A stretch of DNA of 64,000 nt from Vibrio mytili (GCF_000830505.1 NZ_JXOK01000022.1:52217-116216); one strand, 5' to 3'. Counted from the first letter of the stretch, positions 52,511-61,746 are shown. Numbers and translations are program-made. The notes: generated by a model not told the origin, from the letters alone.

Positions 52511-54290
52511 GTTTCTACAAAGTAGCGTGGTTTTTCTCTCTGCAGCGGTGATAGCAGTACCAATAGCGCAACGGTTTGGACTTGGTTCGGTACTAGGGTA
52601 TCTGCTTGCCGGCGTGCTAATTGGTCCATGGGGACTCAGATTGATCAGTGATGTCGATGCGATTCTGCATTTTGCTGAACTCGGGGTCGTATTACTGCTC
52701 TTTCTGATTGGTCTGGAGCTGAATCCGAAAAAATTATGGCAGATGAGAGGGCCGATTCTAGGCATGGGTGGGGCTCAGGTGGTGGTCACTACCGTGGTAT
52801 TGGGCAGCGTTATCAATCTGTTTGGTTTGAGCATGCAAGTCAGTCTGGTGGTTGGGATGGGACTTGCGTTGTCTTCCACTGCAATCGCACTGAAAGTCAT
52901 TGAGGAGCAAGGGCTTAATGGTACTGAAACTGGGCAATCTGGTTTTGCCGTTCTGCTGTTTCAGGATATTGCGGTGATTCCGATGCTTGCGGTGTTACCC
53001 CTGTTAGCCGGAGGGCAAAGTTCAGGGAGCTGGATTGATGTATTGACGGTGCTGGGGAGTGTCATTGCGTTGTTGATCGGGGGGCACTTTTTACTGCGTC
53101 CTTTGTTTCGTTTTGTGGTCATGAGTGGGGTTCGAGAGCTATTTACGGTCGCGGCTTTGCTGGTGGTTCTGGGCATTTCCGTGGTGATGCAAAAACTCGG
53201 TCTGTCCATGGCATTGGGAACCTTTTTGGCCGGAGTCTTATTGGCGGAAAGTGAATACCGCCACGAGCTGGAAATTGCAATTGAGCCATTTAAAGGTTTA
53301 CTGCTTGGTTTGTTTTTTATTGCTGTGGGTATGGCGGTGAACCTAGGATTGCTGGCGTTGTATCCGCTGCAAATTTTGTCTGCGGTTGTTGCGTTGGTCG
53401 TCGTAAAAGGGTTGGTGCTATATGGATTGGCTCGAGTGGCGGGAGTGAGTTCAAAGGCGCGTAGCCGAATGGCCGCGATATTAAGCCAAGGAGGAGAATT
53501 TGCTTTTGTCATTTTCACCGCAGCCAATCAAGAGGGCATTTTAACGAAGGAGCAAGTCGCGTTTTTATTGGTGGTGGTTAGTATGTCTATGGTGACCACA
53601 CCGTTGATCCTGATGGGGCAGAAAAAGTGGTTTGCGCATACGTTAAATCAGGAACAAGAAAAAGTAAGTACGAAAGTCATTGATCGCAGTCCGCGCGTCA
53701 TCATTGCTGGGTTTGGTCGCTTTGGTCAGGTAGTTGGACGACTCATGTATGCCAATAAAATCAAAGTGACGGTTTTAGAAAGCGATGCTAGCCAGATCAA
53801 TCTGTTGCGTAGGTATGGTTACAAAGTGTTTTATGGTGATGCGACTCAGATTGATCTGTTACGCGCCGCTGGTGCAGACAAAGCGGAAGCCTTGGTGATT
53901 TGTACTGACTCTCCGGATGAGGTGATGGCGATTGTGGCGATATGCCGAGATCATTTTCCTAACCTTAAATTGCTCGCCCGCGCACGCAGCCGTGTCGAGG
54001 CTTATCAATTGATCAGTCACGACGTACCTAATTATTCGCGTGAGACCTTTTTGGGTGCGCTTGACCTTGGCCGTCAAACACTGATTGAACTTGGTATGCA
54101 TCCATACCAAGCAAAGCGGGCAGAAGCACATTTTCGTAAATTAGATAATGCTATGCTAGAGGACTTATTACCTCAACATAACGAAGACAAGAAGCTCGCT
54201 CAGCGAGCTAAAGAAGCCCGTAAAGAGCTTGAAGAGATCTTTGGTCGTGAGATGGAAAGTGACCGACAGTCGCCAAATCATTGGAAGTAA
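52494..54290 (+). CDS. kefB: Glutathione-regulated K+/H+ antiporter KefB
   Basis: A CPA2-family K+ efflux system that acidifies the cytoplasm during electrophile stress. The 598-aa protein has about 12 membrane helices (1-380) with GLGSVLGYLLAGVLIGPWGL, HFAELGVVLLLFLIGLELNP and QGGEFAFVIFTAANQEG, then an RCK/TrkA-N domain beginning IIAGFGRFGQVVGRLMYANK. ATG 52494 follows GGAGG and overlaps kefG. Confidence 0.93.
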   Translation: MAMTSEFLQSSVVFLSAAVIAVPIAQRFGLGSVLGYLLAGVLIGPWGLRLISDVDAILHFAELGVVLLLFLIGLELNPKKLWQMRGPILGMGGAQVVVTTVVLGSVINLFGLSMQVSLVVGMGLALSSTAIALKVIEEQGLNGTETGQSGFAVLLFQDIAVIPMLAVLPLLAGGQSSGSWIDVLTVLGSVIALLIGGHFLLRPLFRFVVMSGVRELFTVAALLVVLGISVVMQKLGLSMALGTFLAGVLLAESEYRHELEIAIEPFKGLLLGLFFIAVGMAVNLGLLALYPLQILSAVVALVVVKGLVLYGLARVAGVSSKARSRMAAILSQGGEFAFVIFTAANQEGILTKEQVAFLLVVVSMSMVTTPLILMGQKKWFAHTLNQEQEKVSTKVIDRSPRVIIAGFGRFGQVVGRLMYANKIKVTVLESDASQINLLRRYGYKVFYGDATQIDLLRAAGADKAEALVICTDSPDEVMAIVAICRDHFPNLKLLARARSRVEAYQLISHDVPNYSRETFLGALDLGRQTLIELGMHPYQAKRAEAHFRKLDNAMLEDLLPQHNEDKKLAQRAKEARKELEEIFGREMESDRQSPNHWK

Positions 54291-54323
54291 TACGCGTAGA
54301 AAATACGCGAGAAAGGAAGAATA

Positions 54324-54524
54324 GTGAAAGCTAAAAAACGTTTTATTGCGGGCGCGAGTTGTCCACACTGCAGTCAGCAAGATACTTTACGCTGGTGGAT
54401 TGAAAATAACATTGAATTAGTCGAGTGTGTCGAGTGTGGCTTTAGCGAACAGCGTAAACCACAATCTGTAGAGAAAAATAAACACTCAGAGCAGGAAATG
54501 ATCGGAATTTTTAAGCCGGAATAA
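54324..54524 (+). CDS. yheV: YheV family zinc-ribbon protein
   Basis: A 66-aa protein starting at GTG 54324 (AAGGAAGA upstream) with two CxxC knuckles, CPHC and CVEC, typical of a zinc ribbon. The ending EMIGIFKP is family-like. The function is unknown. It follows kefB and precedes slyD as in E. coli. Confidence 0.92.
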   Translation: MKAKKRFIAGASCPHCSQQDTLRWWIENNIELVECVECGFSEQRKPQSVEKNKHSEQEMIGIFKPE

Positions 54525-54615
54525 TTGAACTTCGATAATTGATCCCCATAATACCCCTGTTACCCCAGTACTTAACCCCGTTCAGGTTAAGTCAATGAAC
54601 CTCTCTGGAGTTAGT

Positions 54616-55191
54616 ATGAAAATTGAAAAGAACGTTGTTGCAAGCCTCGCATACAAAGTAATGTTGGAAGATGGTGTTGTTGTGGATCAATCTACAGCTG
54701 AAGCGCCTCTCGATTACCTACATGGTCACAACAACCTAATTACAGGGCTTGAGAAAGAGCTTGACGGTAAAGTGGCTGGCGACAAGTTCTCTGCAACGGT
54801 GGCTCCTGAAGAAGCTTACGGTGAGCACAGTGATGCGCTAGTACAGCGTGTTCCTGCTGACGTTTTCCAAGGCGTTGATCAAATCGAAGTTGGCATGCGT
54901 TTTCTTGCTGATACCGATCAAGGTCCAATCCCGGTCGAAGTGACGGAAGTTGACGGAGAAGAAGTTGTGGTTGATGGCAACCACATGCTTGCTGGTCAAA
55001 CACTGACGTTTGAAGTTGAAGTGATGGCGACTCGTGAAGCGACTGCGGAAGAGATCGAACACGGTCATGTTCATCAAGCGGGCGGCTGTGGCCATGACCA
55101 TGACCACGATCATGAAGGTGGCTGCTGTGGTGGCGAAGATAAAGGCGACGACCACGAATGTTGTGGCGGCGGCGGTTGTGGCTCTCACTAA
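54616..55191 (+). CDS. slyD: FKBP-type peptidyl-prolyl isomerase SlyD
   Basis: SlyD is a cytoplasmic prolyl isomerase and nickel metallochaperone for hydrogenase maturation. The 191-aa protein has an FKBP domain with inserted flap (LDYLHGHNNLITGLEKELDG) and a metal-binding tail rich in His and Cys (GHDHDHDHEGGCCGG and ECCGGGGCGSH). ATG 54616 with GGAG upstream fits the family; the ATG at 54595 adds seven residues. Confidence 0.97.
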   Translation: MKIEKNVVASLAYKVMLEDGVVVDQSTAEAPLDYLHGHNNLITGLEKELDGKVAGDKFSATVAPEEAYGEHSDALVQRVPADVFQGVDQIEVGMRFLADTDQGPIPVEVTEVDGEEVVVDGNHMLAGQTLTFEVEVMATREATAEEIEHGHVHQAGGCGHDHDHDHEGGCCGGEDKGDDHECCGGGGCGSH

Positions 55192-55231
55192 TCGCAGCAC
55201 TCATTTAGATAAACGCATCTAATAAAGCTTT

Positions 55232-55269
55232 AAAAAGCGCAAGTTGAGGTTTCAACTCGCGCTTTTTAT
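55232..55269 (+). terminator. Terminator after slyD
   Basis: AAAAAGCGC and GCGCTTTTT form the base of a stem continued by AGTTGA/TCAACT, with a four-base loop and a T-run, 40 bases past slyD. Confidence 0.92.
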
Positions 55270-55292
55270 TTATCTGCGGTGTCGTGCTAAGA

Positions 55293-55470
55293 ATACCAAT
55301 CGTAGTAAATAACGGGTTATTCTAGCTTGTTAAAATACTCGATAACTTCGTTGCCTTTCTCGTTTATAAAGTAGGTTGATTGTAGAATAACTACTTACCG
55401 CAAAATTGCGCCTTGTTCTCAAGCATTTTTTCTACGCTATTTCTGAGCACTTATTCACTGTGATTGGTAT
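55293..55470. repeat. Palindromic intergenic repeat (ERIC/MITE-like), 178 bp
   Basis: The ends are imperfect inverted repeats: ATACCAATCGTAGTAAATAA at the left, and a right end whose complement reads ATACCAATCACAGTGAATAA. An inner perfect pair, GTTATTCTA (55316-55324) and TAGAATAAC (55383-55391), adds to the fold. It codes for nothing visible and fills most of the slyD-peptidase gap. I recall similar elements dispersed in Vibrio intergenic regions, but copy number was not checked. Confidence 0.65.
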
Positions 55471-55499
55471 AACCCTGAAACTAACCTATCGGACGACGT

Positions 55500-56441
55500 A
55501 TGAGTAAACCATTTTCTATCGCGATTCACGGCGGCGCTGGCACGATTTTGCGTGAGCACATGAGTGATGAATTGCAACAAGCCATCAGGGCGGATTTAGA
55601 GACAGCGGTAACAACAGGGCATCATGTTATCGCACATGGCGGTACAGCCATTGATGCAGTTGTTGCAGCAGTTAAAGTACTTGAGGACTCTGCTCATTTT
55701 AATGCTGGCAAAGGTTCGGTGCTCACTCACAAAGAAATGGTTGAGATGGACGCTTCGATTATGGACGGCAATGGCTTAGCTGCAGGCGCTATTGCTGGCA
55801 TCAAGCATGTTAAAAATCCGATTGAGCTAGCAAGAGACGTGATGCTAAACAGCCATCATGTTCTGCTTATCGGAGAAGGTGCGGAAGCATTTGCTTTCGA
55901 GCAGGGACATCAATACACCGAACAGGATTACTTTTTCACCGATCGCCGTTATGAACAATTATTGTCGATGCGAGAAAAGGGGCTGTTTGCGCTTTCTGAA
56001 TCGCAGTACCCAGATGATCGTAAACACGGCACGGTAGGCGCGGTGGCGTTGGACCTGCATGGTAACTTAGCTGCTGCGACGAGCACTGGTGGTGTGACCA
56101 ATAAAAAGTATGGACGAGTAGGGGATTCTGCTCTCATTGGTTGTGGGACGGTTGCGGAAAATGGCGTCGTTGCTGTGTCTACAACCGGCGTAGGTGAGTT
56201 TTTTATTCGTAAACGTGTGGCAGAAGATGTGGCGGCACGTATGCGCTATTTGCAAGAAGATGTTCATACCGCCAGCGAAGCGGTGATTCAAGGTGAACTC
56301 AAAACCATGGGCGGAGAAGGCGGTTTAATTGCCATTGATGCGCAAGGTGAGCTGCATTTTGCGATGAACAGTTCTGGTATGTACCGTGCGGGGATAAACA
56401 CGCAAGGTGAATTAAATATCAAAATCTACGCTGATGAGTAA
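55500..56441 (+). CDS. Isoaspartyl peptidase / L-asparaginase (Ntn hydrolase)
   Basis: A 313-aa proenzyme of the plant-type asparaginase family, which cleaves isoaspartyl dipeptides and asparagine. It starts with IAIHGGAGTI. The autoprocessing and catalytic threonine is in RKHGTVGAVALD (about residue 180), followed by TSTGGVTNKKYGRVGDSALI and STTGVGEFF. It lies alone after the palindromic repeat and before a terminator. Confidence 0.92.
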   Translation: MSKPFSIAIHGGAGTILREHMSDELQQAIRADLETAVTTGHHVIAHGGTAIDAVVAAVKVLEDSAHFNAGKGSVLTHKEMVEMDASIMDGNGLAAGAIAGIKHVKNPIELARDVMLNSHHVLLIGEGAEAFAFEQGHQYTEQDYFFTDRRYEQLLSMREKGLFALSESQYPDDRKHGTVGAVALDLHGNLAAATSTGGVTNKKYGRVGDSALIGCGTVAENGVVAVSTTGVGEFFIRKRVAEDVAARMRYLQEDVHTASEAVIQGELKTMGGEGGLIAIDAQGELHFAMNSSGMYRAGINTQGELNIKIYADE

Positions 56442-56456
56442 GTGTGATAACAGTAT

Positions 56457-56483
56457 AAAGCCCAGTCAGGGCTGGGCTTTATT
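56457..56483 (+). terminator. Terminator after the isoaspartyl peptidase gene
   Basis: AAAGCCCAG and CTGGGCTTT form a nine-base stem with a short loop, followed by ATT-rich sequence, between two convergent genes. Confidence 0.8.
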
Positions 56484-56506
56484 GATATCATTGAGCAATT
56501 TCAACA

Positions 56507-56734
56507 TTAGTAATGTGGCGGTGGTGGCTCATTGGCTGGATCGCTCATTTCAGATGAATCTATGTTTTTCACTTTCCCCACCACGTACTTCATTTGATCT
56601 TGCATCTTAGAGATCAAAAGCTGCTGTTGAGCCAGCGCTTCGTTCAGATCTTCAATCGTCTGTTCTTGAAAGGCGGCCTGACACTCAAGGTCATTAATGC
56701 GCGCTTCCAGTTGCTGAATTAGTTTTTCTGTCAT
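56507..56734 (-). CDS. slyX: SlyX family protein
   Basis: A 75-aa coiled-coil protein (EKLIQQLEARINDLECQAAF, then EDLNEALAQQQLLI) with the typical C-terminal PPPPHY. The function is unknown. ATG 56734 overlaps the stop of the WD40 gene as ATGA, so the two are likely translationally coupled. The in-frame start at 56755 would lie inside that gene. Confidence 0.93.
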   Translation of the reverse strand: MTEKLIQQLEARINDLECQAAFQEQTIEDLNEALAQQQLLISKMQDQMKYVVGKVKNIDSSEMSDPANEPPPPHY

Positions 56735-57720
56735 GATCCGTTCTCTAACTGCCAAGCTTGGGCGATGCCTGCGGAAGTGGCAGTAATTACACGTTGTTTG
56801 GAATCAAAGGCTGCATCATACACGACCGCACGTGGAGGGCGAGTATCTTTTTTCGGTTCCACTTCAAATCTAGCAACGCGCTTACCTGTTTTCGTCTCCC
56901 ACACCGAGACTCGACCCGAAGGGGTTCCAGTAACCAGTTGATGCCCATCATCGGAAAAACGGGCGGTAGAGAAAATCAATTGGCGCGACCAACTGCGCAG
57001 TTGGGATAGTTGCTCTCCCGTTTCTAAGTTCCAGATAATCGCTTGATTACCCCCATCAGAACTCATCGCCAGTTTTCCATCCCGTTGCAATGCCACACGC
57101 ACAACTCTTTGTTCATGTTCAAAGGTACGTAAAATCTGACCTGATTCCGTGTCCCATAAGTAGGCTTTGTAGTCATTTCCGCCGGTGAGCGCGAAGCGGC
57201 CGTTAGGCGAAATCGCAACAGAGTTCACTTTTTCTCGGTGGGCAAGGAACTCCAAGCGCCGTCCGGTGACTAAATTGACGTAAATGGCTTTACCGTTTGA
57301 AAGCCCAAGTAGGACTTGTTCGCCATTGTTGGTGATGTCAATGTCTCGGATTAGTGCGTCTGAAATAGACCAAAGCCCTTTAGACTGACTCCAGCCGAGA
57401 TCCCAGACTGCAAAGTTCATTTGACTCGCGGTAACCGCATAGCGACCGTTGTCAGAAAAGCGAATATGGGAGACCGTATTTTTGTCTGCATCCAGTTCTC
57501 CGAGTTGAGCGAGTGGTTCATTTTGTTCTAAATCCCATAACATCAGATGGTGTTGTTGCGAATAGAGCAAACCAAACCGACCATCCCTACTCAGTGCGAA
57601 ACTGGTTGAGCCTTGGGGTTCAATTGGCCAACGTTGTACTTCCTGCTCGATGAAAAAACAGCCATTTAACGTTGTGATGACAACTAAATATAGGAATAAA
57701 TGAGAAATTCTTTGTATCAC
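56731..57720 (-). CDS. WD40-repeat lipoprotein
   Basis: A 329-aa protein with a lipoprotein signal (hydrophobic helix ending in the lipobox LNGC at about residues 18-21), then several WD40-like blades such as VNSVAISPNGRFALTGGNDY and LWDTESGQILRTFEHEQRV. It is predicted to be an outer- or inner-membrane-anchored beta-propeller scaffold. The partner is unknown. It forms an operon with slyX and is divergent from fkpA. Confidence 0.88.
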   Translation of the reverse strand: MIQRISHLFLYLVVITTLNGCFFIEQEVQRWPIEPQGSTSFALSRDGRFGLLYSQQHHLMLWDLEQNEPLAQLGELDADKNTVSHIRFSDNGRYAVTASQMNFAVWDLGWSQSKGLWSISDALIRDIDITNNGEQVLLGLSNGKAIYVNLVTGRRLEFLAHREKVNSVAISPNGRFALTGGNDYKAYLWDTESGQILRTFEHEQRVVRVALQRDGKLAMSSDGGNQAIIWNLETGEQLSQLRSWSRQLIFSTARFSDDGHQLVTGTPSGRVSVWETKTGKRVARFEVEPKKDTRPPRAVVYDAAFDSKQRVITATSAGIAQAWQLENGS

Positions 57721-57842
57721 ATCTAATAATCCGGTTTGTGTCTTAAGACATATAGCTAGTATATTGGTAGAACGATTATCTTCACTAGTCTTAAGAAGAT
57801 TTGTGTAAAAAACAATGGCAAAGCCATTATTGGGAGAAATGA

Positions 57843-58631
57843 ATGAAATCAGTTTTAAAAGTGTCGCTACTTGCTGCCACAGTTATGCTAGCGGTAGGTT
57901 GTCAGAAAGAAGAAACAAAAGAAGAAACAGCAGCACCTCAAGCGGAGCAAGTTCAGGCTGAAACCGGCAAAGCCGTTCACTTTAAAACCGACGATGATAA
58001 GGCGGCTTACGCAATCGGTGTTTCGTTTGCTAACTACCTAAGCACTAGCATCGAAAAGCCAAGTGAGATTGGTATCGACCTAAACAAAGACCTAGTTCTT
58101 AAAGGAATCGAAGATGTCTTTAACGGCAGTGCCGAGCTTAACGAAGAAGATACTCGTGCTGCACTAGAATCTTTAGACAAGCGTGTCGCAGAGAAGATGG
58201 AAAAGCAAGCCGCAGAGAAAGCAGCCGCTTCTAAGAAAGCAGGTGATGAATTCCGTGCAGAGTTTGAAAAGCAAGATGGTGTGAAGAAGACTGAGTCTGG
58301 TCTACTATACCAAGTGCTAACACCTGCTGAAGGTGAGATGCCGAAAGATACCGATACGGTACAAGTACACTACAAAGGTACATTGATCGATGGCACTCAA
58401 TTTGACAGTTCATACGATCGTGGTGAGCCAGCTACCTTCCCATTAAACCGTGTTATCCCAGGTTGGACAGAAGGCGTTCAGCTCATGCCTGTGGGCTCTA
58501 AATTCAAATTTGTTATCCCGCCAGAGCTCGCTTACGGTGAGCAAGATACACCAAGCATTCCAGCAAACTCAACGCTTGTTTTTGAGGTTGAGTTGCTAAA
58601 AATTGAGAATGACGGTGACAAGGCTGAGTAA
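57843..58631 (+). CDS. fkpA: FKBP-type peptidyl-prolyl isomerase FkpA
   Basis: A cell-envelope chaperone and prolyl isomerase. The 262-aa protein has an N-terminal dimerisation domain (about 40-140) and a C-terminal FKBP domain with VQVHYKGTLIDGTQFDSSYD and PPELAYGEQDTPSIPANSTL. The signal ends in the lipobox LAVGC (about residues 16-20), so this version is predicted to be lipid-anchored, unlike soluble periplasmic E. coli FkpA. AGAAATGA surrounds the ATG. Confidence 0.95.
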   Translation: MKSVLKVSLLAATVMLAVGCQKEETKEETAAPQAEQVQAETGKAVHFKTDDDKAAYAIGVSFANYLSTSIEKPSEIGIDLNKDLVLKGIEDVFNGSAELNEEDTRAALESLDKRVAEKMEKQAAEKAAASKKAGDEFRAEFEKQDGVKKTESGLLYQVLTPAEGEMPKDTDTVQVHYKGTLIDGTQFDSSYDRGEPATFPLNRVIPGWTEGVQLMPVGSKFKFVIPPELAYGEQDTPSIPANSTLVFEVELLKIENDGDKAE

Positions 58632-58657
58632 TTCGAACTTTTCGAGCTAAGCTATTG

Positions 58658-58685
58658 AAAAAGGTCCGCTTAGCGGGCCTTTTTT
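58658..58685 (+). terminator. Terminator after fkpA
   Basis: AAAAAGGTCCGC pairs with GCGGGCCTTTTT (one G-T wobble) around TTA, followed by Ts. Confidence 0.9.
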
Positions 58686-58777
58686 GTTCTAGGTCACTAG
58701 TTGGTGAGTTTGCTAGGCTGCTTTTCAAATTTTCTGATAAACTTACATCAATTTGTTGATTTTTCGCTCGAAGGCTT

Positions 58778-59494
58778 ATGACAACTACAGAAACAATAAA
58801 CGCAGAGATGTTGCTCGAAATGGAATCCGTTAACGTGATGCCGTTTACTGAGCACGATAAAATCATCTTGAGATCTTATGAAGCGGTCGTCGACGGTATT
58901 GCCAGCTTAATTGGCCCATTCTGCGAGATTGTTCTTCATTCTCTAGAAGACTTAAATACGTCTGCAATTAAAATCGCCAACGGCGAAAATACCGGGCGTC
59001 AAGTCGGTTCTCCTATTACGGATTTGGCACTTAAGATGTTGAAAGACATTGAAGGCTCAGAGCGTAACTTCTCACGCTCTTACTTTACCCGCGCTAAAGG
59101 CGGCGTATTGATGAAGTCGATTACAGTCGCGATCCGTAACGGTGAAAACCGTGTGATTGGTTTGCTGTGTATTAACGTCAATCTCGACGCGCCATTTTCT
59201 CAAGTTTTGCATTCGTTCATGCCAACACAGGAAGCGGAGGAAGCAGCTTCATCAGTGAACTTTGCCAGTGATGTTGAAGAGCTCGTCGACCAAACCGTTG
59301 AGCGTACTATTGAAGAGATTAACGCAGATAAATCGGTATCCAACAATACCAAGAACCGTCAAATCGTGATGGAACTGTACGATAAAGGTATCTTCGACAT
59401 CAAAGACGCGATTAACCGTGTTGCTGACCGCCTGAACATTTCCAAGCATACGGTGTATTTGTATATTCGTCAGCGCAAAACTGAGGATGAATAG
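58778..59494 (+). CDS. yheO: YheO-like PAS/HTH transcriptional regulator
   Basis: A 238-aa regulator with an N-terminal YheO-type PAS domain ([20 protein letters not shown], GKxN-like [23 protein letters not shown]) and a C-terminal helix-turn-helix ([28 protein letters not shown]). The ligand and targets are unknown. It is two bases from tusD and probably heads the tus operon, as in E. coli. Confidence 0.92.
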   Translation: MTTTETINAEMLLEMESVNVMPFTEHDKIILRSYEAVVDGIASLIGPFCEIVLHSLEDLNTSAIKIANGENTGRQVGSPITDLALKMLKDIEGSERNFSRSYFTRAKGGVLMKSITVAIRNGENRVIGLLCINVNLDAPFSQVLHSFMPTQEAEEAASSVNFASDVEELVDQTVERTIEEINADKSVSNNTKNRQIVMELYDKGIFDIKDAINRVADRLNISKHTVYLYIRQRKTEDE

Positions 59495-59496
59495 GC

Positions 59497-59892
59497 GTGA
59501 GTGGATTAACCTACACTCTGGTCGTCAATGGTCCGGTTTACGGTAGCCAATCGGCTCGCAGTGCCTATCAATTTGCCCAAGCGGTGATTGAGAAGGGCCA
59601 CACACTGGTCAGTGTCTTTTTCTATCAAGACGGGGTCACTAACGGCACGGCACTGAGCGTACCTGCTAATGATGAATTTGATCTAAGTAGCGCGTGGCAA
59701 GTGTTAGCTAAAGAGCATCATGTACGGCTTGAAACCTGTGTGGCTGCCGCTTTGCGTCGTGGTATCATCAGTGAAGGCGAGGCAACCCAACACGGCTTAA
59801 CGCAAAACAACTTAGCGGTGGGTTTTGAGCAAGCGGGATTAGGCAGCTTAGCAGAAGCGATGCTCACCCAAGATAGAGTGGTCCAATTTTGA
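59497..59892 (+). CDS. tusD: Sulfurtransferase complex subunit TusD
   Basis: TusD accepts sulfur from TusA and relays it to TusE for 2-thiouridine synthesis at tRNA wobble U34. The 131-aa protein starts at GTG 59497 and has the catalytic cysteine in [23 protein letters not shown] is the DsrE-fold signature. It overlaps tusC by four bases. Confidence 0.95.
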   Translation: MSGLTYTLVVNGPVYGSQSARSAYQFAQAVIEKGHTLVSVFFYQDGVTNGTALSVPANDEFDLSSAWQVLAKEHHVRLETCVAAALRRGIISEGEATQHGLTQNNLAVGFEQAGLGSLAEAMLTQDRVVQF

Positions 59893-60245
59893 GTCAGTTA
59901 ACGTATCTATTTCGTAGTGCACCTCATGGTCGTACCGCTGGGCGTGAAGGCGTAGACGCTCTGTTGGCGGCTTCTGCATACTGTGAAAACATTAGTGTGA
60001 TCTTCGCGGGTGATGGTGTGTATCAGCTTTTACTGGGACAAGACCCGAGTGGTATTTTAAGTAAGGATTACGCACCTATGCTGAAGTTGTTCGATCTCTA
60101 TGATATCGAGCAGGTGTTTGTCTGTGTCGAGTCACTTGCACAGCGAGGGTTAGCTCAAGCGGACCTCGTGATTGATGCTCAGACACTAAATACCGAGCAA
60201 GTCAAAGACAAGCTGCAGCAAGCTGGCAAATTACTGTCATTCTGA
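59889..60245 (+). CDS. tusC: Sulfurtransferase complex subunit TusC
   Basis: The DsrF-like subunit of the TusBCD hexamer. The 118-aa protein has [20 protein letters not shown] and [15 protein letters not shown]. It starts at TTG 59889 inside the tusD stop, and no ATG fits. Confidence 0.93.
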   Translation: MSQLTYLFRSAPHGRTAGREGVDALLAASAYCENISVIFAGDGVYQLLLGQDPSGILSKDYAPMLKLFDLYDIEQVFVCVESLAQRGLAQADLVIDAQTLNTEQVKDKLQQAGKLLSF

Positions 60246-60252
60246 GGAAGTC

Positions 60253-60528
60253 ATGTTACATATCATAAAATCCGTGCCAGCCTTACAGGATGCGATGGCG
60301 ATGTACAGCGAACAGGATGATATTCTCCTGATCGAAGATGCGATATACAGTGCAAACCCTCAGCACCCAGCATTTCATCACCTAAAAAAAGCCTCAACCT
60401 TTGTGTTGGAGAGTGACATTCAGGCGCGTGGCATGGTCAATCGTATCAGCCCCTCAATCCAAATCGTAAACTATTCTGGCTTTGTTGAGCTAACCGCAAA
60501 TCAAGACAAATCGCTAACTTGGGACTGA
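60253..60528 (+). CDS. tusB: Sulfurtransferase complex subunit TusB
   Basis: The DsrH-like subunit of TusBCD: 91 aa, beginning MLHIIKSVPALQDAMAMYSE, with DDILLIEDAIYSA and a C-terminal LTWD. It starts eight bases after tusC with AGGAAG before the ATG. Confidence 0.93.
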   Translation: MLHIIKSVPALQDAMAMYSEQDDILLIEDAIYSANPQHPAFHHLKKASTFVLESDIQARGMVNRISPSIQIVNYSGFVELTANQDKSLTWD

Positions 60529-60598
60529 ATCGTCTTTCTTGTCGAGCATACTTTACAGCTGGGTTCATAGCATTGAACAAAAAAGATTCGTATATTTC

Positions 60599-60627
60599 TT
60601 GACACACCTCCCACTGCTGCATAGAAT
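60599..60627 (+). promoter_or_regulatory. Sigma-70 promoter of the str operon
   Basis: A perfect -35 TTGACA (60599-60604), a 17-base spacer and -10 TAGAAT (60622-60627), about 80 bases upstream of rpsL. Transcription should start near 60634. Confidence 0.92.
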
Positions 60628-60634
60628 TTTGCGT

Positions 60635-60669
60635 CCCTAATTGCCAATGGCAGTTAGGGCTAGATTTTT
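60635..60669 (+). promoter_or_regulatory. Leader hairpin of the str mRNA
   Basis: CCCTAA-T-TGCC pairs with GGCA-G-TTAGGG around AAT, beginning at the predicted 5' end of the mRNA. CTAGATTTTTC follows, giving an attenuator-like shape. It could be a 5'-end stabiliser or an early termination site. Confidence 0.6.
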
Positions 60670-60704
60670 CACAAAGCTTACTTTCAAGTAAATTCAGGAG
60701 CTAG

Positions 60705-61082
<378 letters not shown>

Positions 61083-61200
61083 TTGCTCTCTTTTTAAAAA
61101 GAAAGCGTTAAGTAAGGCCAAACACTTATTTTCAATTTTATTTTTTTGAAAAAACTGAAAAGTTTTGGATAAAACCTGAAGAAGACAACGGAGAAAATCC

Positions 61201-61671
61201 ATGCCACGTCGTCGCGTCATTGGTCAGCGTAAGATCCTTCCAGATCCGAAATTCAAATCTGAATTGCTGGCAAAATTCGTTAACATCCTAATGGTTGACG
61301 GTAAAAAATCTACTGCAGAGAAAATTGTTTACACTGCACTAGATGCTATGGCTGAAAAGTCTGGTAAAGACCACTTAGCTATTTTTGAAGAAGCTCTTGA
61401 AAACGTACGCCCTGCGGTAGAGGTTAAATCTCGCCGTGTTGGTGGTTCAACTTACCAAGTACCTGTAGAAGTACGTCCGGTTCGCCGTAACGCACTTGCT
61501 ATGCGTTGGTTGGTTGAAGCTGCGCGCAAGCGTGGTGAAAAATCTATGGCTCAACGCCTAGCTGCTGAAATGCTAGACGCGTCTGAGAACAAAGGTACTG
61601 CTGTTAAGAAACGTGAAGACGTTCACCGTATGGCAGACGCGAACAAAGCGTTCGCACATTACCGCTGGTAA
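61201..61671 (+). CDS. rpsG: 30S ribosomal protein S7
   Basis: The primary assembly protein of the 30S head; in E. coli S7 also represses translation of its own operon by binding the rpsL-rpsG gap. The 156-aa protein begins [17 protein letters not shown] and has [19 protein letters not shown]. The upstream gap here is 118 bases. Confidence 0.99.
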   Translation: MPRRRVIGQRKILPDPKFKSELLAKFVNILMVDGKKSTAEKIVYTALDAMAEKSGKDHLAIFEEALENVRPAVEVKSRRVGGSTYQVPVEVRPVRRNALAMRWLVEAARKRGEKSMAQRLAAEMLDASENKGTAVKKREDVHRMADANKAFAHYRW

Positions 61672-61679
61672 TACCTTCT

Positions 61680-61708
61680 GTGCTGCGAGGTCCTCTCGCA
61701 GCACTTTT
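61680..61708 (+). terminator. Terminator-like hairpin between rpsG and fusA
   Basis: GTGCTGCGAG and CTCGCAGCAC form a perfect ten-base stem with a short loop, followed by four Ts. Inside an operon it would act as a partial terminator setting the rpsG:fusA ratio. A second inverted repeat, CTAAGGT/ACCTTAG (61716-61731), directly precedes the fusA ribosome binding site. Confidence 0.7.
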
Positions 61709-61746
61709 CTATACTCTAAGGTACACCTTAGTAAGAGGATACAATC

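Noticed and set aside
52961..53527. 188-codon minus-strand frame inside kefB
   Set aside because: Exact antisense of the hydrophobic kefB membrane region; Thr/Asn/Ser/Ala-rich mirror of a transporter.
54740..55204. Minus-strand His/Ser/Leu-rich frames over slyD
   Set aside because: Antisense of the slyD His/Cys metal-binding tail.
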